A stretch of DNA of 64,000 bases from Cladophialophora immunda (taxonomy: Eukaryota > Ascomycota > Eurotiomycetes > Chaetothyriales > Herpotrichiellaceae): assembly GCF_000835495.1 (NCBI RefSeq), contig NW_015622542.1, positions 3,370,485 to 3,434,484 on the forward strand, given 5' to 3'. A program made the position numbers and the translations under genes. Below the pieces are notes generated by a model. It worked only from the letters and a program-made list of their open reading frames with translations. It ran no database searches and was not told the DNA's origin. Shown here piece by piece: positions 1 to 12,968 of this stretch; position 1 is the stretch's first letter; the number at the start of each line of letters is the position of its first letter.

Positions 1-1744
1 CGATGCCTAGATATGTCCACTGCACATCCACAAGAGAAGGGGCATTGTTCACGCTCTTGAATAAAACCTTAGTTGCCAGAAGCGGGGAACAGACTGTGCC
101 GATGGCTTGAAAGGCTTGCGAGAGGTTGAGCCTGACCTCCGCATACTCGAGGGGCCCGCAAAGAGCGATATAAGGATTGGCCGCAATTTCCAAGCACGAC
201 AAGCCGAATCCGACAATGCAGTTGGATACCACGAATGCTGAGTACGAAAGCAAGACCGCCGACGGCCAGAACACCAGAGTTCCGCATCCGTAGACGGCCA
301 GGCCTGCAATCATAACAGCTTTGAAGCCATATCGTTGAAAGATGAAGTGACCCAGCGTCAAAGGTCCCGCGAAATAGCCTCCGTAATATGCCGCATGGAG
401 ACCCAATGCCTTGCCCGTCGAGACTTTGGCCGCAGTTTGAAACTGTGAATTGAGAGTGTCCAGGAGCCCATATGCAAATCCCCACAGGAAAAAGACGATC
501 GTAACCACTGCGATTGGCCAAGCGCTTTGTCGATTGGACAGCTTTAACATATTTCGTTTTCCTGACATCTTCACAAATCCGAAATCCGAAACGGCACTTC
601 TGTCCGTTGCTCTTCGCGAGAGCTTTGCGGTGTTTGACAACGAAGGTCCGGCATGTTCTTCCTCGTTCGGCTCAGCCAGAAAGTTCAGAAATCCCATCTT
701 GCCACCCTCCTCATCTCCAGAGTATTCCTTGACAACAGGTCGTCTGAAAGCAGCTGGGTTGTTGAGAATTGACACATTGCCTCTGGGCAGATCAGTTGGT
801 GGACCGCTTTCATTCGATTTCCCCAGGTCAATGCTGTTGCTGGACGTCAACTCGTCCCCAACATCTCTGATGAATCTCGGCAGAAAGCGAGCAAACAGAG
901 GTTTTAAGCTGGGTACGCATGCGCAAATGATGCCGATGCAGACTTCAACGGCCGACCACATGAAGCTCAGACTGGCATACCAGGAGAAGTCGTTGTCTTC
1001 GACGATGCGGCTTGGGCTTCCACTTGCGCCATCGACGACTTTTAGGCGATTGAGCGAAGCCTGTTGCAGGTATGCAATGCGAATAACGTCAACGACTGCG
1101 ACAAAGGCGCCGAAGGAGAAAGTTGCAACCAGGATGATCTTTTGTTTCCGAGGCAATCGCATTCCGGTCAGGATCGGCATTGGAAGGAATAAAATGGCAA
1201 TGTCGGTGATGATGTTCAGAGGCGCTGAAGAGAGATACAGTGTAACGATGTCGGTACAACTGGCATTTTCGGGTTGAGGGTAGAGGTAGCCCGCTGCGAC
1301 TGGCGAACATTGGAATATGTTGAAAAAGGTGAGGGCGGCTCCGGTAATGTTGACCACTGCGAGTGTCAACCAGTTGCACCACTTGAAGACAGGATCGACA
1401 TCCTTGCTCATAACCGATAGGAAGAAGACGATGATAGAGGTTTTGGTCAGCATGAGGGACGGGTTGTAGAGAATAGCAAAGGCATATTCCGCCTTCCGTA
1501 ACGCACTGAATGCGTCGTCGGGGATATCTTGTTTGTGTTTCCCAAGGCCGAATCTCACAGCCACGCATATTGACGTCGAAAATCCTACGGCAAAGATCCA
1601 CGCAGCCAGGATCCACCAGTCATCTTGTTTAATAGACCTGACCAGCCAGACCCGCGTATAAAAGCGAGCAGCGACAAAAACCGTGGCCAGGACTGTTATG
1701 ACAATGGTGACGGCCGAGGTGGCCGGACCTCTGTCCGGGACCAT
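1..1744 (-). CDS. Fungal rhodopsin-like domain fused to FHS-family (fucose permease-type) MFS transporter, 3' end outside window
   Basis: One uninterrupted frame runs from the ATG at 1744 to the window edge (581 residues seen, no intron). Residues about 5-285 are a fungal rhodopsin-like membrane domain of the PTH11/SAT4 type: N-terminal VPDRGPATSAVTIV, the KQDDWWILAAW segment before TM2, seven hydrophobic stretches, then CVPSLKPL. A polar linker (about 285-405) follows. From about residue 410 the protein is an FHS-type MFS transporter: FFLWGFAYGLLDTLN in TM1 and ANPYIALCG in TM4 are hallmarks of the fucose:H+ symporter family. The ATG at 1744 was chosen because VPDRGP is the usual start of the rhodopsin domain and a TGA lies upstream in frame. 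Role inferred: a membrane sensor joined to a sugar or related solute carrier. No substrate can be named. The C-terminal half of the transporter is missing. An internal ATG at 697 could start a transporter-only product. Confidence 0.85.
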   Translation of the reverse strand, partial: MVPDRGPATSAVTIVITVLATVFVAARFYTRVWLVRSIKQDDWWILAAWIFAVGFSTSICVAVRFGLGKHKQDIPDDAFSALRKAEYAFAILYNPSLMLTKTSIIVFFLSVMSKDVDPVFKWCNWLTLAVVNITGAALTFFNIFQCSPVAAGYLYPQPENASCTDIVTLYLSSAPLNIITDIAILFLPMPILTGMRLPRKQKIILVATFSFGAFVAVVDVIRIAYLQQASLNRLKVVDGASGSPSRIVEDNDFSWYASLSFMWSAVEVCIGIICACVPSLKPLFARFLPRFIRDVGDELTSSNSIDLGKSNESGPPTDLPRGNVSILNNPAAFRRPVVKEYSGDEEGGKMGFLNFLAEPNEEEHAGPSLSNTAKLSRRATDRSAVSDFGFVKMSGKRNMLKLSNRQSAWPIAVVTIVFFLWGFAYGLLDTLNSQFQTAAKVSTGKALGLHAAYYGGYFAGPLTLGHFIFQRYGFKAVMIAGLAVYGCGTLVFWPSAVLLSYSAFVVSNCIVGFGLSCLEIAANPYIALCGPLEYAEVRLNLSQAFQAIGTVCSPLLATKVLFKSVNNAPSLVDVQWTYLGI

Positions 1745-2758
1745 CGACAAGGCAACGGTCGCTGTCGTCTGCAAAATCAATCGGTGGTCGTTCGCTTTGT
1801 GAACTCTGCGAACGGGCTTGATTGAGGCACATCATATTCGCCAGAGAGATCCTCGAAGGACGGAAATTCCCTGCGATATCGTCCACATCTGCGGCGAGTC
1901 GAGAGGCAGAGACCAAATTCAGTGGGCAAATATCAAAATAGTAGAAGATGAGGTTGAGGAAGCGCAGGAAGCTAGGGAAGTTGTTTGGCTTCTGGCACTG
2001 GGCACTTGCAGATCATGGGCTCATCGCCGCAAGTCAGGCGCGCCTTGTGAGGCGGGCAAGCCATTCTTTCCAGAGGGGAAGGAAGGTGGGAAGCCACCGA
2101 AAGGTATTTCGCCGTTGGCCTGGTCATGGTGGGAAGCAAAGGCGTGGAAGAAGGGCCGACAACGGACTGGGATTGGGGGATCCGCCAGCTTCCTCGTCGA
2201 AACACCGACATGGCAAAGGCAAGCGGTAGGCCAGAGGCAGGACGTATGGAGATCTCGTTCGGTTGGCGTTTCTGCGCCTTTTTCCGTTTGGTGGATGGAG
2301 GTTTGGAGAGGAGAGATGATGGTGTCGACAAGACTTTGAATTGCGGGGAAATTCACTCTGCGATGGAATTCAATTAGTGGAAGCTGGGGAGCTAGGTTAG
2401 ACGATGACGCCCCCTCCAGGTGTTGTCCCAGGGGGTCCCAGGTGCCTCGCCAGCCATAGCAGCCCCTAATAGCCCCTATTTCTCCGGGCGCGGAGAAATT
2501 CAGCTTGGCAGCCTCATTAGGTACTAAGGTACATAGACTCGAGTCCTGAGCCATAGGAGCCTTCTCTCGTAGCACAGGCGATATTCGTGAGGCCAAACAG
2601 GCATTATTTGACATGATAGAATTGGGTATCCGCTCCATTCATCTTTCCTTCACGGCGTCCACCCGTACTCCAGCGGTAAAACCCCTAGAGATCAACGCCG
2701 TCTATGCGAGTTGGGTGGACTTGATACCGTAACTTTTCAGCAGAACATGGGGCGTTGT
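1745..2758. other. Intergenic region
   Basis: Holds the promoter of the leftward fusion gene and the 3' flank of the hexose transporter. Several open frames of 60-200 codons exist on both strands but none has splice context, family motif or a convincing start. No repeat recognised. Confidence 0.5.
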
Positions 2759-4852
2759 CTACCTCTGACCAACGTACGAATCTCCTCGCACGCCAGCACC
2801 CATCTGGTGTTCGCTGCCGGACACAATTGGTACATAAGGCAACTCCTCGCTACCCGTGGGTACCAAGTCCTCCTTCTGTTCAGCCTCGCCACCCCTCGCC
2901 TCTGCCTTCTTGCTGATCTGTTTCCCACCACTCTGTAGACGCAACTTGTCCGCGGTGATGAGTTCCTCGCCCTTTGGCGGTGTCCATTTGCTGCTCTGCC
3001 AGGGCTTGACCTCGAGGAGGAACATGGTATCGATCTCTTCCAATGACCGACCTGACGTCTCGGGCAAGCAGAAGTAGACAAAGAAAACAGCAAATAGATT
3101 GCATCCGGCAAAGACATATCCATACGCGTATCGGATGTCGCCCGTGATGAAGGGCGTGAAGAAGGCGATGAGGCTAAACAGTCCGTCAGTATGGACGCTC
3201 GATAGATCAGTTCTGGCACAATACACACAAGTTGAAAAGCCAGTTGCTGGCGGCGCAGAGAGCAATGCACTGCGAGCGATATCGAGAGGGGTAGATCTCA
3301 GCCGTCACAGCCCAAGCCATCTACAAGCGTCTTTCAGCTCACACTGCCCTTGACAGAGTCAAATGATACCAAAAGGTTCCAGGATGAGCACTTACCGGAC
3401 CCCATGTGGAGGCAAATGCCGCAATAAAGAGACAAGAGAAGATGATCATCACATAACCGATCGTCTGGTTATTCGTGCCATCGTCATTCTGAAGAGCAAA
3501 TTGTCCCAGTGAGGCAAAGATCATGAAACACATAAACATCCACGCCGCACCGATCATGAGACATTTCCGACGCCCGAACTTTTCAACGAAGTAGAGACCG
3601 GGGAAAGTTGTGCCAACATTGACAGCGCCTATAGATTGGTCAGCAAGCCCATCTTCCCAAAGCCTCTCTTACCACTTACCAAGAATAATCTGAGTGACAT
3701 AAGAGTTCGAGAGACCCACGGACGCAAAGACCGTCGTCCCATAATAGAAGAAGTAGTTGGCACCAGTAAGTTGCTGCAAGGCCTGAATAATACATCCTAA
3801 GATGACCCTGTAGAGCATCCTGGGACCTGTGAAGATCTCCCAGATCGGATGTTCTCCGCCCTCGATTTCCATCTGGAGCTTTTCTTGCATCTCAACCAGT
3901 TGCTCTTTGACCACCCGGTGCCTTTCAGACACCCCATGGAATTTGGCGATGCTTGTGGTGGCGGGATCAATCCTACCATTGCGGTAGTCATGACGAGGAG
4001 TTTCTGGGAAGAACAGGATACCAATCCCCAAGATTATCGCGAACAAGAAGCCGATGCCCATGGGAATCCGCCACGACGCTGTGTTGTTGATGCTTTCCGT
4101 TCCAAAGTTGATCAAGTTGGCAATGAGGATCCCAATGGTAATGAAAAGCTTGAGGTTAATCGTTAGCACATACCGATGAACGTTGCAAGTGTCCAAGACA
4201 GTACCTGGTAACAGCATACAATAGCTCCGCGCACGTGGCGAGGGCTACTTTCTCCTTGATATGCCGGTACCATTACTGAAAGACCTCCAATGGCCAGTCC
4301 AGCGATGATACGGCCAACCATAACTTCATACCAATGACCTGAGCTGGAGCCAATTTGGACAGCGACGCCGACGCAAAAGATGATCGTCCAGAAGACAATC
4401 GAATATTTACGACCAATGGCCGGAATATTGGCAATGGGACCGGAGACCAGCGCCCCTACCAGAGTGCCGATAGACAACTATGTCCTTGTCAACATTGACA
4501 AAGTCGGAAGCGGATATTTTGGATACCCTACCATGCCAACAATCAAGCCAGATCGAACATTGCTGAAGCCTAGGGGGTTTCTCTGGTCGGCAAAGTTACG
4601 AAGGAAATCCTTCATCTCGAGGAAACCGGAGATTTGCCCAGTGTCATAACCAAAGCAGAGGCCTCCGAACGAGACCAAGACGGCCATGAAAAAGGTCCTC
4701 ACAGTCAGGAACGGCACCTTAGATTCATCGTCAAAGGGACCCTTTTCTGTCTCGACGTCGACGGTGTCTCCATTCTGAGTGAAGGAAGACCGTACAGAGT
4801 CTCCCCGCCGAGGAGTCGGAGGGTTCTTCTGAAAGAGCTGTTTGATCGCCAT
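2759..4852 (-). CDS. Hexose/monosaccharide transporter, MFS sugar porter family
   Basis: Six exons: 4852-4532, 4477-4205, 4148-3680, 3628-3396, 3320-3229, 3173-2759; all introns are GT..AG and the sum is 601 codons (600 aa). Sugar porter (2.A.1.1) signatures: GYDTGQISGF in TM1, VGRIIAGLAIGG, ESSPRHVRGA (the usual PxxxRG), QQLTGANYFFYYG in TM7, FVEKFGRR, and PETSGRSLEEID after TM12. A polar N-terminal segment of about 55 residues precedes TM1, and the cytoplasmic tail after TM12 is about 85 residues. The start ATG at 4852 is used because the in-frame extension upstream has only TTG. It should act at the plasma membrane in proton-coupled or facilitated hexose uptake. The exact sugar is not visible. 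It lies 1 kb upstream of the fusion transporter on the same strand, which hints at related nutrients. Confidence 0.92.
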
Positions 4853-6222
4853 GGATGATACAGACAAGCTAGTATTGAGAACCTCAGAGGTAGTTCTCGA
4901 CTAGTTCATATGGGGGGCTTAGAGGAGGAAAACGAAGCCGCCTAGCCTTATGTACAAATGATAAAGCCAGTGTTCTCGGTCTTCGGCAATAGAAGCCAAC
5001 GTCATGGCTAGCGGACATTGTAGCCATGGTAGCATTGGCAGCAAAGCTGGGGGACCATGTATTGCCAGGAACAGTGGTACCAGACTGTGTTCGAGAAACC
5101 CACCGTGGATCGCAGCCCAACCATCAACGACAGACTCTGCAACTTCGACGTCATGCGGGCGAAAGCCTTGCCTGACACGTGCGCCACAAGGCTTTGGATT
5201 TGCCTCCACCAGAAGCCCAGAGATGTAACATTTCGACTCTGGAGAAGAGCAGCGTCGATATGGTTGGTCGTGCCTAGAGGGCTATTTCTCTTCTGCTACT
5301 GCACTCCGCCGATGATCTGTTCGCGGTAACAGCCCCGGACACATCTTGTTCCACGAGAGCCACAAGTTGTTGTGCTGGAATAAGCATCTCTCGAGCGACT
5401 TTCTGTGGCTTGTACAGTCTTGGTGACGGGGTGATGACGTCGATGACATCCAGAGTCTGGCAAGCCAACGCGACCGAGATCCACTTGGTTGCGCAGCGTG
5501 ATCGCAGTGTGCCGTCCGCCGTCCACAGTCCACAACCTTCAGCAGCTCAAATCATTGTTCGCAGTGTCTGATCGACGGGGCTAGGCTCGCCTGATGATCT
5601 ACAGTCCAAGCGCCGGAGCCTCATCGCGATTCACAGCCGGGTGATGCCGAAGCCTATCTTTCCACCGCAGCACAACACACAGGATCTGTAGTCGATGATA
5701 AGAGGTGGATATCATTTGACCATCCAGCAATAGGTTGCATTGGCCATTGGTGTCTGTGGGTAGCATGGGAGATGCCAGATTCCATTTCTTTCCCGCAGCG
5801 CATTCCTTCAGAAGATAGTCGTGTCATCCCACCAGTACCACGCATAAGTTCTCCAGTGCAATCAAGATCGGTTACCGAAGCCACCCTGCCTCCTGCCATA
5901 CATCAAGGTTGATGACTTGTCTGTCGACCTCGCACTCATCTCGCTTTCATCTTCCAACTTCTAGGGAATACTCTGCATTTCCACTCGGTAAAACTGTCTT
6001 CTTTGTGCTTGGATAAATTGTAGGGCTTCCCAAAGCTCTTAGAAGGAACTGATGAGGCACGATGAAACGGCTGGCGAGCATCGACTCCTCCTCTCCCGGT
6101 ATCATAGATTTTGCCGGGTACTCTAGCATTGGGACCGAGTTGGTCGGTCAGTAAGCTCGCCGCAGGGTGCTTGCGGAACCAGAGGGCTTCTCCCAAGGAA
6201 CAAGCAAACCCAGCTGCCGCAC
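4853..6222. other. Intergenic region, no supported gene
   Basis: About 1.4 kb between the hexose transporter start and the end of the small membrane protein gene. Short overlapping frames on both strands show no family motif and no coherent splice structure. I see nothing else in it. Confidence 0.5.
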
Positions 6223-6714
6223 TCATTCTCGTGGTTGACCCTCCTTCAGCTTCTGCAGGGCTGCTGAGCCTCGATAGTTTTCGAGCACACTTTCATTCTC
6301 AGTGCGAGGCATGCCAACCTCTTCCTTCTGGTCTGAACCTAACGGCTTCGCTTTGTTCTCGTTGAGAAATTTCGTCTCTTGTTTGGCGTCGGCTCTGGCA
6401 TCCCTGAAGAGCTCATAACCCGATGTGCCTTGCACGGGATCCAGTAGACCGTGTCTGCGCAAACTTTCCTTGCGCATGTCAAGTTGCCCGCCGTCGGCTT
6501 CTCGGTGTAGTTTCGCGTTCCGTTTCGCGGCCCGTATAGAGGTAATTGCGTAGGTATAGAGCAGGCCGGCCATAACTACCGCTGCGATAGGCGCCGTCAC
6601 AGTCTGAAGGGCAGCAATCAGCTTCGGAGGACAGGGGACTCAATCACATGCTGAAGCGGACGGACGTACACGCGGGTTCCAAACGGAGCCCTTCGGTTTC
6701 ACGATACGAGCCAT
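6223..6714 (-). CDS. Small conserved-looking fungal membrane protein of unknown function
   Basis: Two exons, 6714-6670 and 6603-6223, separated by a 66-base intron (GTACGT donor, CAG acceptor); 141 aa. The first exon encodes MARIVKPKGSVWNPR exactly to the splice site. The second begins with a single hydrophobic segment (TAPIAAVVMAGLLYTYAI) followed by a basic stretch and a charged, hydrophilic tail of about 100 residues rich in E, K and R. The layout suggests a single-pass protein anchored near its N-terminus with most of it on one side of a membrane, possibly organellar given the basic, arginine-containing N-terminus (inference). I recognise no named family. The splice fit and composition make it a real gene. 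Confidence 0.75.
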
Positions 6715-8475
6715 AATACCCAAGTTGGCCGTTGCGATATCGATGGCTAGAGCTCCGAGATTAACAGGTCGAGGTCGACATGAAACAGCAAGCAGATGGG
6801 AAACAACCAGAGCCTTTTGTGCGGCACGTGTGCATGATTGGGCGAGGACGGGTTCGGCGATGGACCTTTCTCCGCACTTCGCAGAGCTCACACCACCAGG
6901 ACTGAATGCCTAAGGGTCGCCTGGAGCCGGGCTGCTGCCACGGCTTTACATCAGCATCTGGGGGAGCTCGAGATGGCAAAGTTCTGAGTAATTGTGAACG
7001 GTGGTGAGCAGGTTTCCCAAACTGTGTGTTTGTTATGATCTGAACGGGGGAGGCGACCGAGGCATGGTGCAGTAGTCTCATCTCAGGTCCAACAGTTCCT
7101 TGCAGCATTGCTTGGTAACTGGTGGGCGCCAGGTTACATAGGTACCTAAGTGGCAGGGGAAAACCATTCATTGCACGCAGGAAATCCCAGCCCAACAACA
7201 CTGTTCACTATTCTCATGCTTCGACAACAACATTTCGTTCTCACCTTCCAGTTGACTTTGCATGCGATCAATATCGCGCATGATGATGATTTCTTCGGCT
7301 GTCGAGGCAGAAATGCAATTCCGAAAGATGATTCCGCCATTGCGGTCGGGCTCACTCTCGAGCCGAACTTCGCCTTCTCACCTTCCTCTTCCAAGCCAAC
7401 TGCAATCCTAGTCTACAGGTTCTTCCTCCCTGAACAGAACGACCTGGACCGCGACTGTAGACCGGACCCTGAGACCGATAAGAACTCCTTCTCCCCTCCT
7501 GCGGAAGTCCACCGGGTTGGTGCCGTCTACCAGCGAAGCAGAAAGAGGCAGGAGAATTAGGGTGTGGTAGCGGGACAAAGTCGAGCAAAGGAACAAAGAG
7601 CAGGGATCTGACGTGGGCGGCTTTGCTGACCTCATCGCCGCGCATCGTTTCCTTTCACCATCGCCCAGCGATCGAATCACCATCTCAGCAGCGGATCAGC
7701 TAGGAAACTTGTAGCCAGCACCTATGCACTCTATCGACAAATCAAGGCAAATCGAAGCCTGGCCAGGTACCACATTTCGCAGTCCCTGGTCATTGATTGC
7801 CTGGGCCTGCCACCCCAAAGCAGCACGGCCACTCCTTCCGTCGCGTGATCTCCTCCCTCTAGAAGAGAGTCGAAGTTGACTGCTGCTACTCTACTAGGCA
7901 CTTGGAGGGACAACTCCCGTATGCACGAATAGGCATCCTGCAGCGAGCCGAGCGCAAAAAAACAGGCACTGCGGGCGAGAAGTTATCGTGGCTGTGTACC
8001 GTCGCTTTTTTGTCAGTGTTCGGCAGGCACATAATATTATCACTCAAGACTTGCCGCTGCCCACGATAAGTTTCACGAACTCTCCCCTCCAGACTCCAAT
8101 TTCGTCACTTGGCTCTGCATATCAGACGATCTTCAACTTTCCTCAACACCCAGCTTGCACGCTCAGCTTCTGAAGACCAATCTATATTTCACCTCGCTCG
8201 CCTCCGTCGCAATCAGACCTCGATCTTGCCCCCTGTCAATACCTGACCACCAACGTCGAGTGTGCTACGACATCAGCGGTCGAGAGCTTATTCTTAAGGC
8301 GACCGCCTCTGCGACGACAAATACCAGCCGAATTCTCTCCCTCCTTCTCCTGGCAGCTTTTTTGTCTACGACTTGATCGTATCTTATCCTATCTATCGGA
8401 ACTGCCGAACCCCACCCTTCTCCAATTGCGGCGAGATAGCCCGAGGCAGTACAAGGGCAAAGGCAGTCCGCCACC
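6715..8475. other. Divergent intergenic/promoter region
   Basis: About 1.8 kb between two divergent genes. The last 430 bases before 8476 are pyrimidine-rich and probably 5' leader of the rightward gene. No convincing coding frame. Confidence 0.5.
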
Positions 8476-9285
8476 ATGACATCCCTGATCTTTGGTTCAA
8501 TCTGGCTGGGCCATAAGGGCCTCGTACAACATAAACGCGAAAAACAGAGGCAGAAAAACTACGAACGATGGGAAGGCCTTCGTGACGAGTATGATGAACA
8601 GCGAAAAATAACCAGGGAGTCGAGATCTCTTGATATCCAACGCACCGGGCAAGGTGTGGACTACGACAAACCGATCTTGACTCTTCGTGACCAACAAGAG
8701 GCGAACGATGCCCGTACGAGCTGGCGGCCTCAGGAAGCATGGGATGATGTTCCTGAGAGGAGAGCCAGCGTCGAAGTAACATCAGGTGCAGGCTTGAGAC
8801 CTCTGGCAACTCACAAAACTGGAGCCACTTGGGATGAAGGGTTGCCGCAACCCTTGAGAGTCAGCAGGCGCAACTGGGACGATTATGTACCGCCAGTGAG
8901 CAGGAGTAGCAGCCTCAGAAACCCAAGCGGGTCCAATTCACCCCGAGATGGCAATACCAGCAATCCCTCATCGATAAACAAAGTTTCTCCTCGCCTGGAT
9001 GTGCCCGCGCCTGCTAGCACCACTACTTCACATCCACATGCCTCCAGGTCCACTAGCATGCCTGCAGAGATGCTGCAGCATCAAGCTGTTGAACCGATTG
9101 AGCATTCAACCCCCGGTGGGCGCATGGCAGAGTTGATTGAAATGAGCAACCCTCACCGGCCTGTGCCCTATCCTAGCCAGGCGCCACAATCATATGCAGG
9201 CTATCAGACTCAACCTTACTTACCGCCGGCACCTGTTGCTCAACCTGTTGATGGAAGTATGCACGAATGGTGGAACAGGTCCTGA
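8476..9285 (+). CDS. Hypothetical fungal protein with basic/charged N-terminus and disordered tail
   Basis: Single exon of 269 aa. The start ATG at 8476 sits in a near-perfect initiation context (CCGCCACCATG). Residues 1-65 begin with a short hydrophobic stretch (MTSLIFGSIWLGHKG) and continue as a highly charged region likely to be helical (KREKQRQKNYERWEGLRDEY). The remainder is Ser/Pro/Asn-rich and predicted disordered, ending in HEWWNRS. No enzyme or DNA-binding motif is visible, and I cannot assign a function. A scaffold or regulatory role is only a guess. It is flanked by a CT-rich leader upstream and a long gene-poor stretch downstream. Confidence 0.75.
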   Translation: MTSLIFGSIWLGHKGLVQHKREKQRQKNYERWEGLRDEYDEQRKITRESRSLDIQRTGQGVDYDKPILTLRDQQEANDARTSWRPQEAWDDVPERRASVEVTSGAGLRPLATHKTGATWDEGLPQPLRVSRRNWDDYVPPVSRSSSLRNPSGSNSPRDGNTSNPSSINKVSPRLDVPAPASTTTSHPHASRSTSMPAEMLQHQAVEPIEHSTPGGRMAELIEMSNPHRPVPYPSQAPQSYAGYQTQPYLPPAPVAQPVDGSMHEWWNRS

Positions 9286-10568
9286 AGAGCAGGCGTTTGA
9301 TATCAAGATATACGGGAAGCCAAAAACCGGAAACACCGACCCTTGCCATAATTTCATTCACGCCCTCACCCATCCGACTACACTCCAATCTGTGGATATC
9401 CACAATTGGTGACCAATGTCTCCTCTCGGTCCCCAGCGACGGCGTTTCTATTCTGCATGACTAGAACTTTAAAAAAGCATCGAGTGGCTCGATTTGGATT
9501 GAAACCTCCTGGAAGGCAGCGACAAGAACTGAGGCTGCTCCAGCGACTCTCCAAACACTAGATTTCCCCTTTATTCTCGGACAAAAACATTCAGAGATGG
9601 AACGAGCGAGCCCAAGGTGGGGCCCACTTTACGATGAAGGCGACGATGAGGACAAGACGGATCATGTCTGACTGGTAGTAGCATGAAATTGACGGCTGAT
9701 ACATGTGTGTGTTTAAACCTGTCGAGATGTGGGGGAGAGGCCATGAGAGGCCGAGTATATTCAGGTAGATATGGTTGGCAGAATTCACCCTGTGATAATT
9801 TGCGCTTTTCGCACTGATTCATCGTCTCATATCATTGACCTTGAAGAGAGAAACCCAAGAATGCGAGTGGTAATAAGTACATTCCACCCCAAGGGGCGGC
9901 GTCGAGATCGACCTTTGGCTGTCAACATCTATATATGTATATGTATACGGACATGCGTTTGTCACAGTCGAAGACTCTCCGCTCCTTTGTTTCGCTGCTC
10001 CGAGCATTTCCAGGTAGGCGTCGAAAAGTACCTACTACCGACTTTATGGGCTTGCCTACCTACATACATAGGTATAGGTAAGGTAAGGTATGTAGAGGTA
10101 GAGGAGGAGGAGGATAATGCACGGCACTCAGTCCAAAGCCTCGCGAGATTTCAATGGCGAGCGGACAATGGCGGATCTAGAACTGGGCTGGCTTGTCTTC
10201 ACTTCTTGACTTTTTGACGTGACGAGTTGGATCTACAAAAAGGCCTCCCTTCCTCGCTTGCTCGCTCGCTCGCCTTGCTCCTGACTCTCGCGGTCCCCAA
10301 CGGCGCGACACATTGTATGGAATCGCATACAGATCACGGCACGGCCCTTCGGTCATCCCTCTTCGCCGCTTTTCATAAAGGTTTGCTGCGTTCCCGCCCC
10401 TCCAGATGAAATACGCGTGTCATATCCGCCTAGGGTAAATAAGGTGGTTCTAACGGAGGATCCCTGTTCCTCCTCTCTGGAAACATCCATTCCTTTGTTT
10501 TGCTTTTGGGTTTCGTGCATGTCAAAAATCCGAACCTGATCTCTGGTAAAAAGATGCTCGGGTCTGGT
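9286..10568. other. Intergenic region with short-period repeats
   Basis: Between two convergent genes. It contains a purine-rich imperfect microsatellite built from GGTA/GGAGGA-like units at about 10058-10113. No supported gene. Confidence 0.5.
10058..10113. repeat. Imperfect short tandem repeat (CATA/GGTA/GGA units)
   Basis: Runs of CATA, then GGTAA, then GGTAGAGGA and GGA units in direct succession. Ordinary simple-sequence DNA in a non-coding stretch. Confidence 0.7.
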
Positions 10569-12154
<1,586 letters not shown>

Positions 12155-12725
12155 TTTGTGCGGGTTGGGTTATTGTACAGGGGAGAATCGACGGTGGGTG
12201 AGAAGCGAAGGCGAGGAAAAAGGGAGCCAAGGGGGGATTGCGTGGCAGCACGGAGAGGGAGGTAGCAGAGACTCCTCGCTAGGAGGACGTCGTTGTTGTC
12301 GCGGCCAGATTGAATTCGGTGCTGCTGATTGTGATGGATGAAACGAGCGGAATGGCCTTGCGCATCAAGGCCCGACGGAGAAGGATCGAGGTGTAGGAGG
12401 AGAGGAGATAGCAGGCTGAGGATACGGTTGGGACGAGGGCTGATGGCAGCGCGACTCGGTCCGGAAAGGAGGGCTGATTGCAAAGGAGTTCTGAGATGCT
12501 GAGCCAAAAAGCGATGGAGTGTACAGGAGACCTGGAACTTGACAGATTCGATGCAAGGGTTGATGGTCGCAGGAGTGGAGTGGTGGTTGAGGGCTGCGGA
12601 CATCAATCTGGATCTCTCTATCTGGTCCTTTTTTCCCCAGCACCGACAAAGTCCAAGTAATTAAGGGCTTAGAGGGCATTCAGGGCTAGTGGACTCACTA
12701 CGACCAGCAGTGATGGTAAAATACG
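12155..12725. other. Upstream region of mnn9
   Basis: Promoter and 5' leader of mnn9 on the minus strand. Open frames here overlap the leader and show no family motif. Confidence 0.5.
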
Positions 12726-12736
12726 TGAAATCTATT
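12726..12736. repeat. Left copy of an 11-bp direct repeat flanking the gap region
   Basis: TGAAATCTATT here recurs exactly at 14051-14061. Possible target-site duplication of an insertion that contains the assembly gap. Chance cannot be excluded. Confidence 0.35.
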
Positions 12737-12968
12737 CCTTGACGAAAGAATAAACGTTCTGAAACCGAAGATTCGATATAATACCGAATTTACTTGGCCC
12801 CCAACGTACTAAAAAAGTACGCTATAATGCTAGCGCCTAGTAATTTATATGAGGAATGTGTTTCGTCTATAGCACTAAAATACACCTTAACTATCTCTAT
12901 TTCTCTCATACAACGCGAGATTATCACGCTACAGGAATGCCACTTAACGCGTAAACTGTGCGCACTTG

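Noticed and set aside
450..1277. 275-codon plus-strand frame
   Set aside because: It lies antisense to the fusion transporter gene, whose frame has clear family motifs over the same bases.
2018..2640. Overlapping frames of 80-205 codons on both strands
   Set aside because: Several compete over the same bases, none has an intron, motif or good start.
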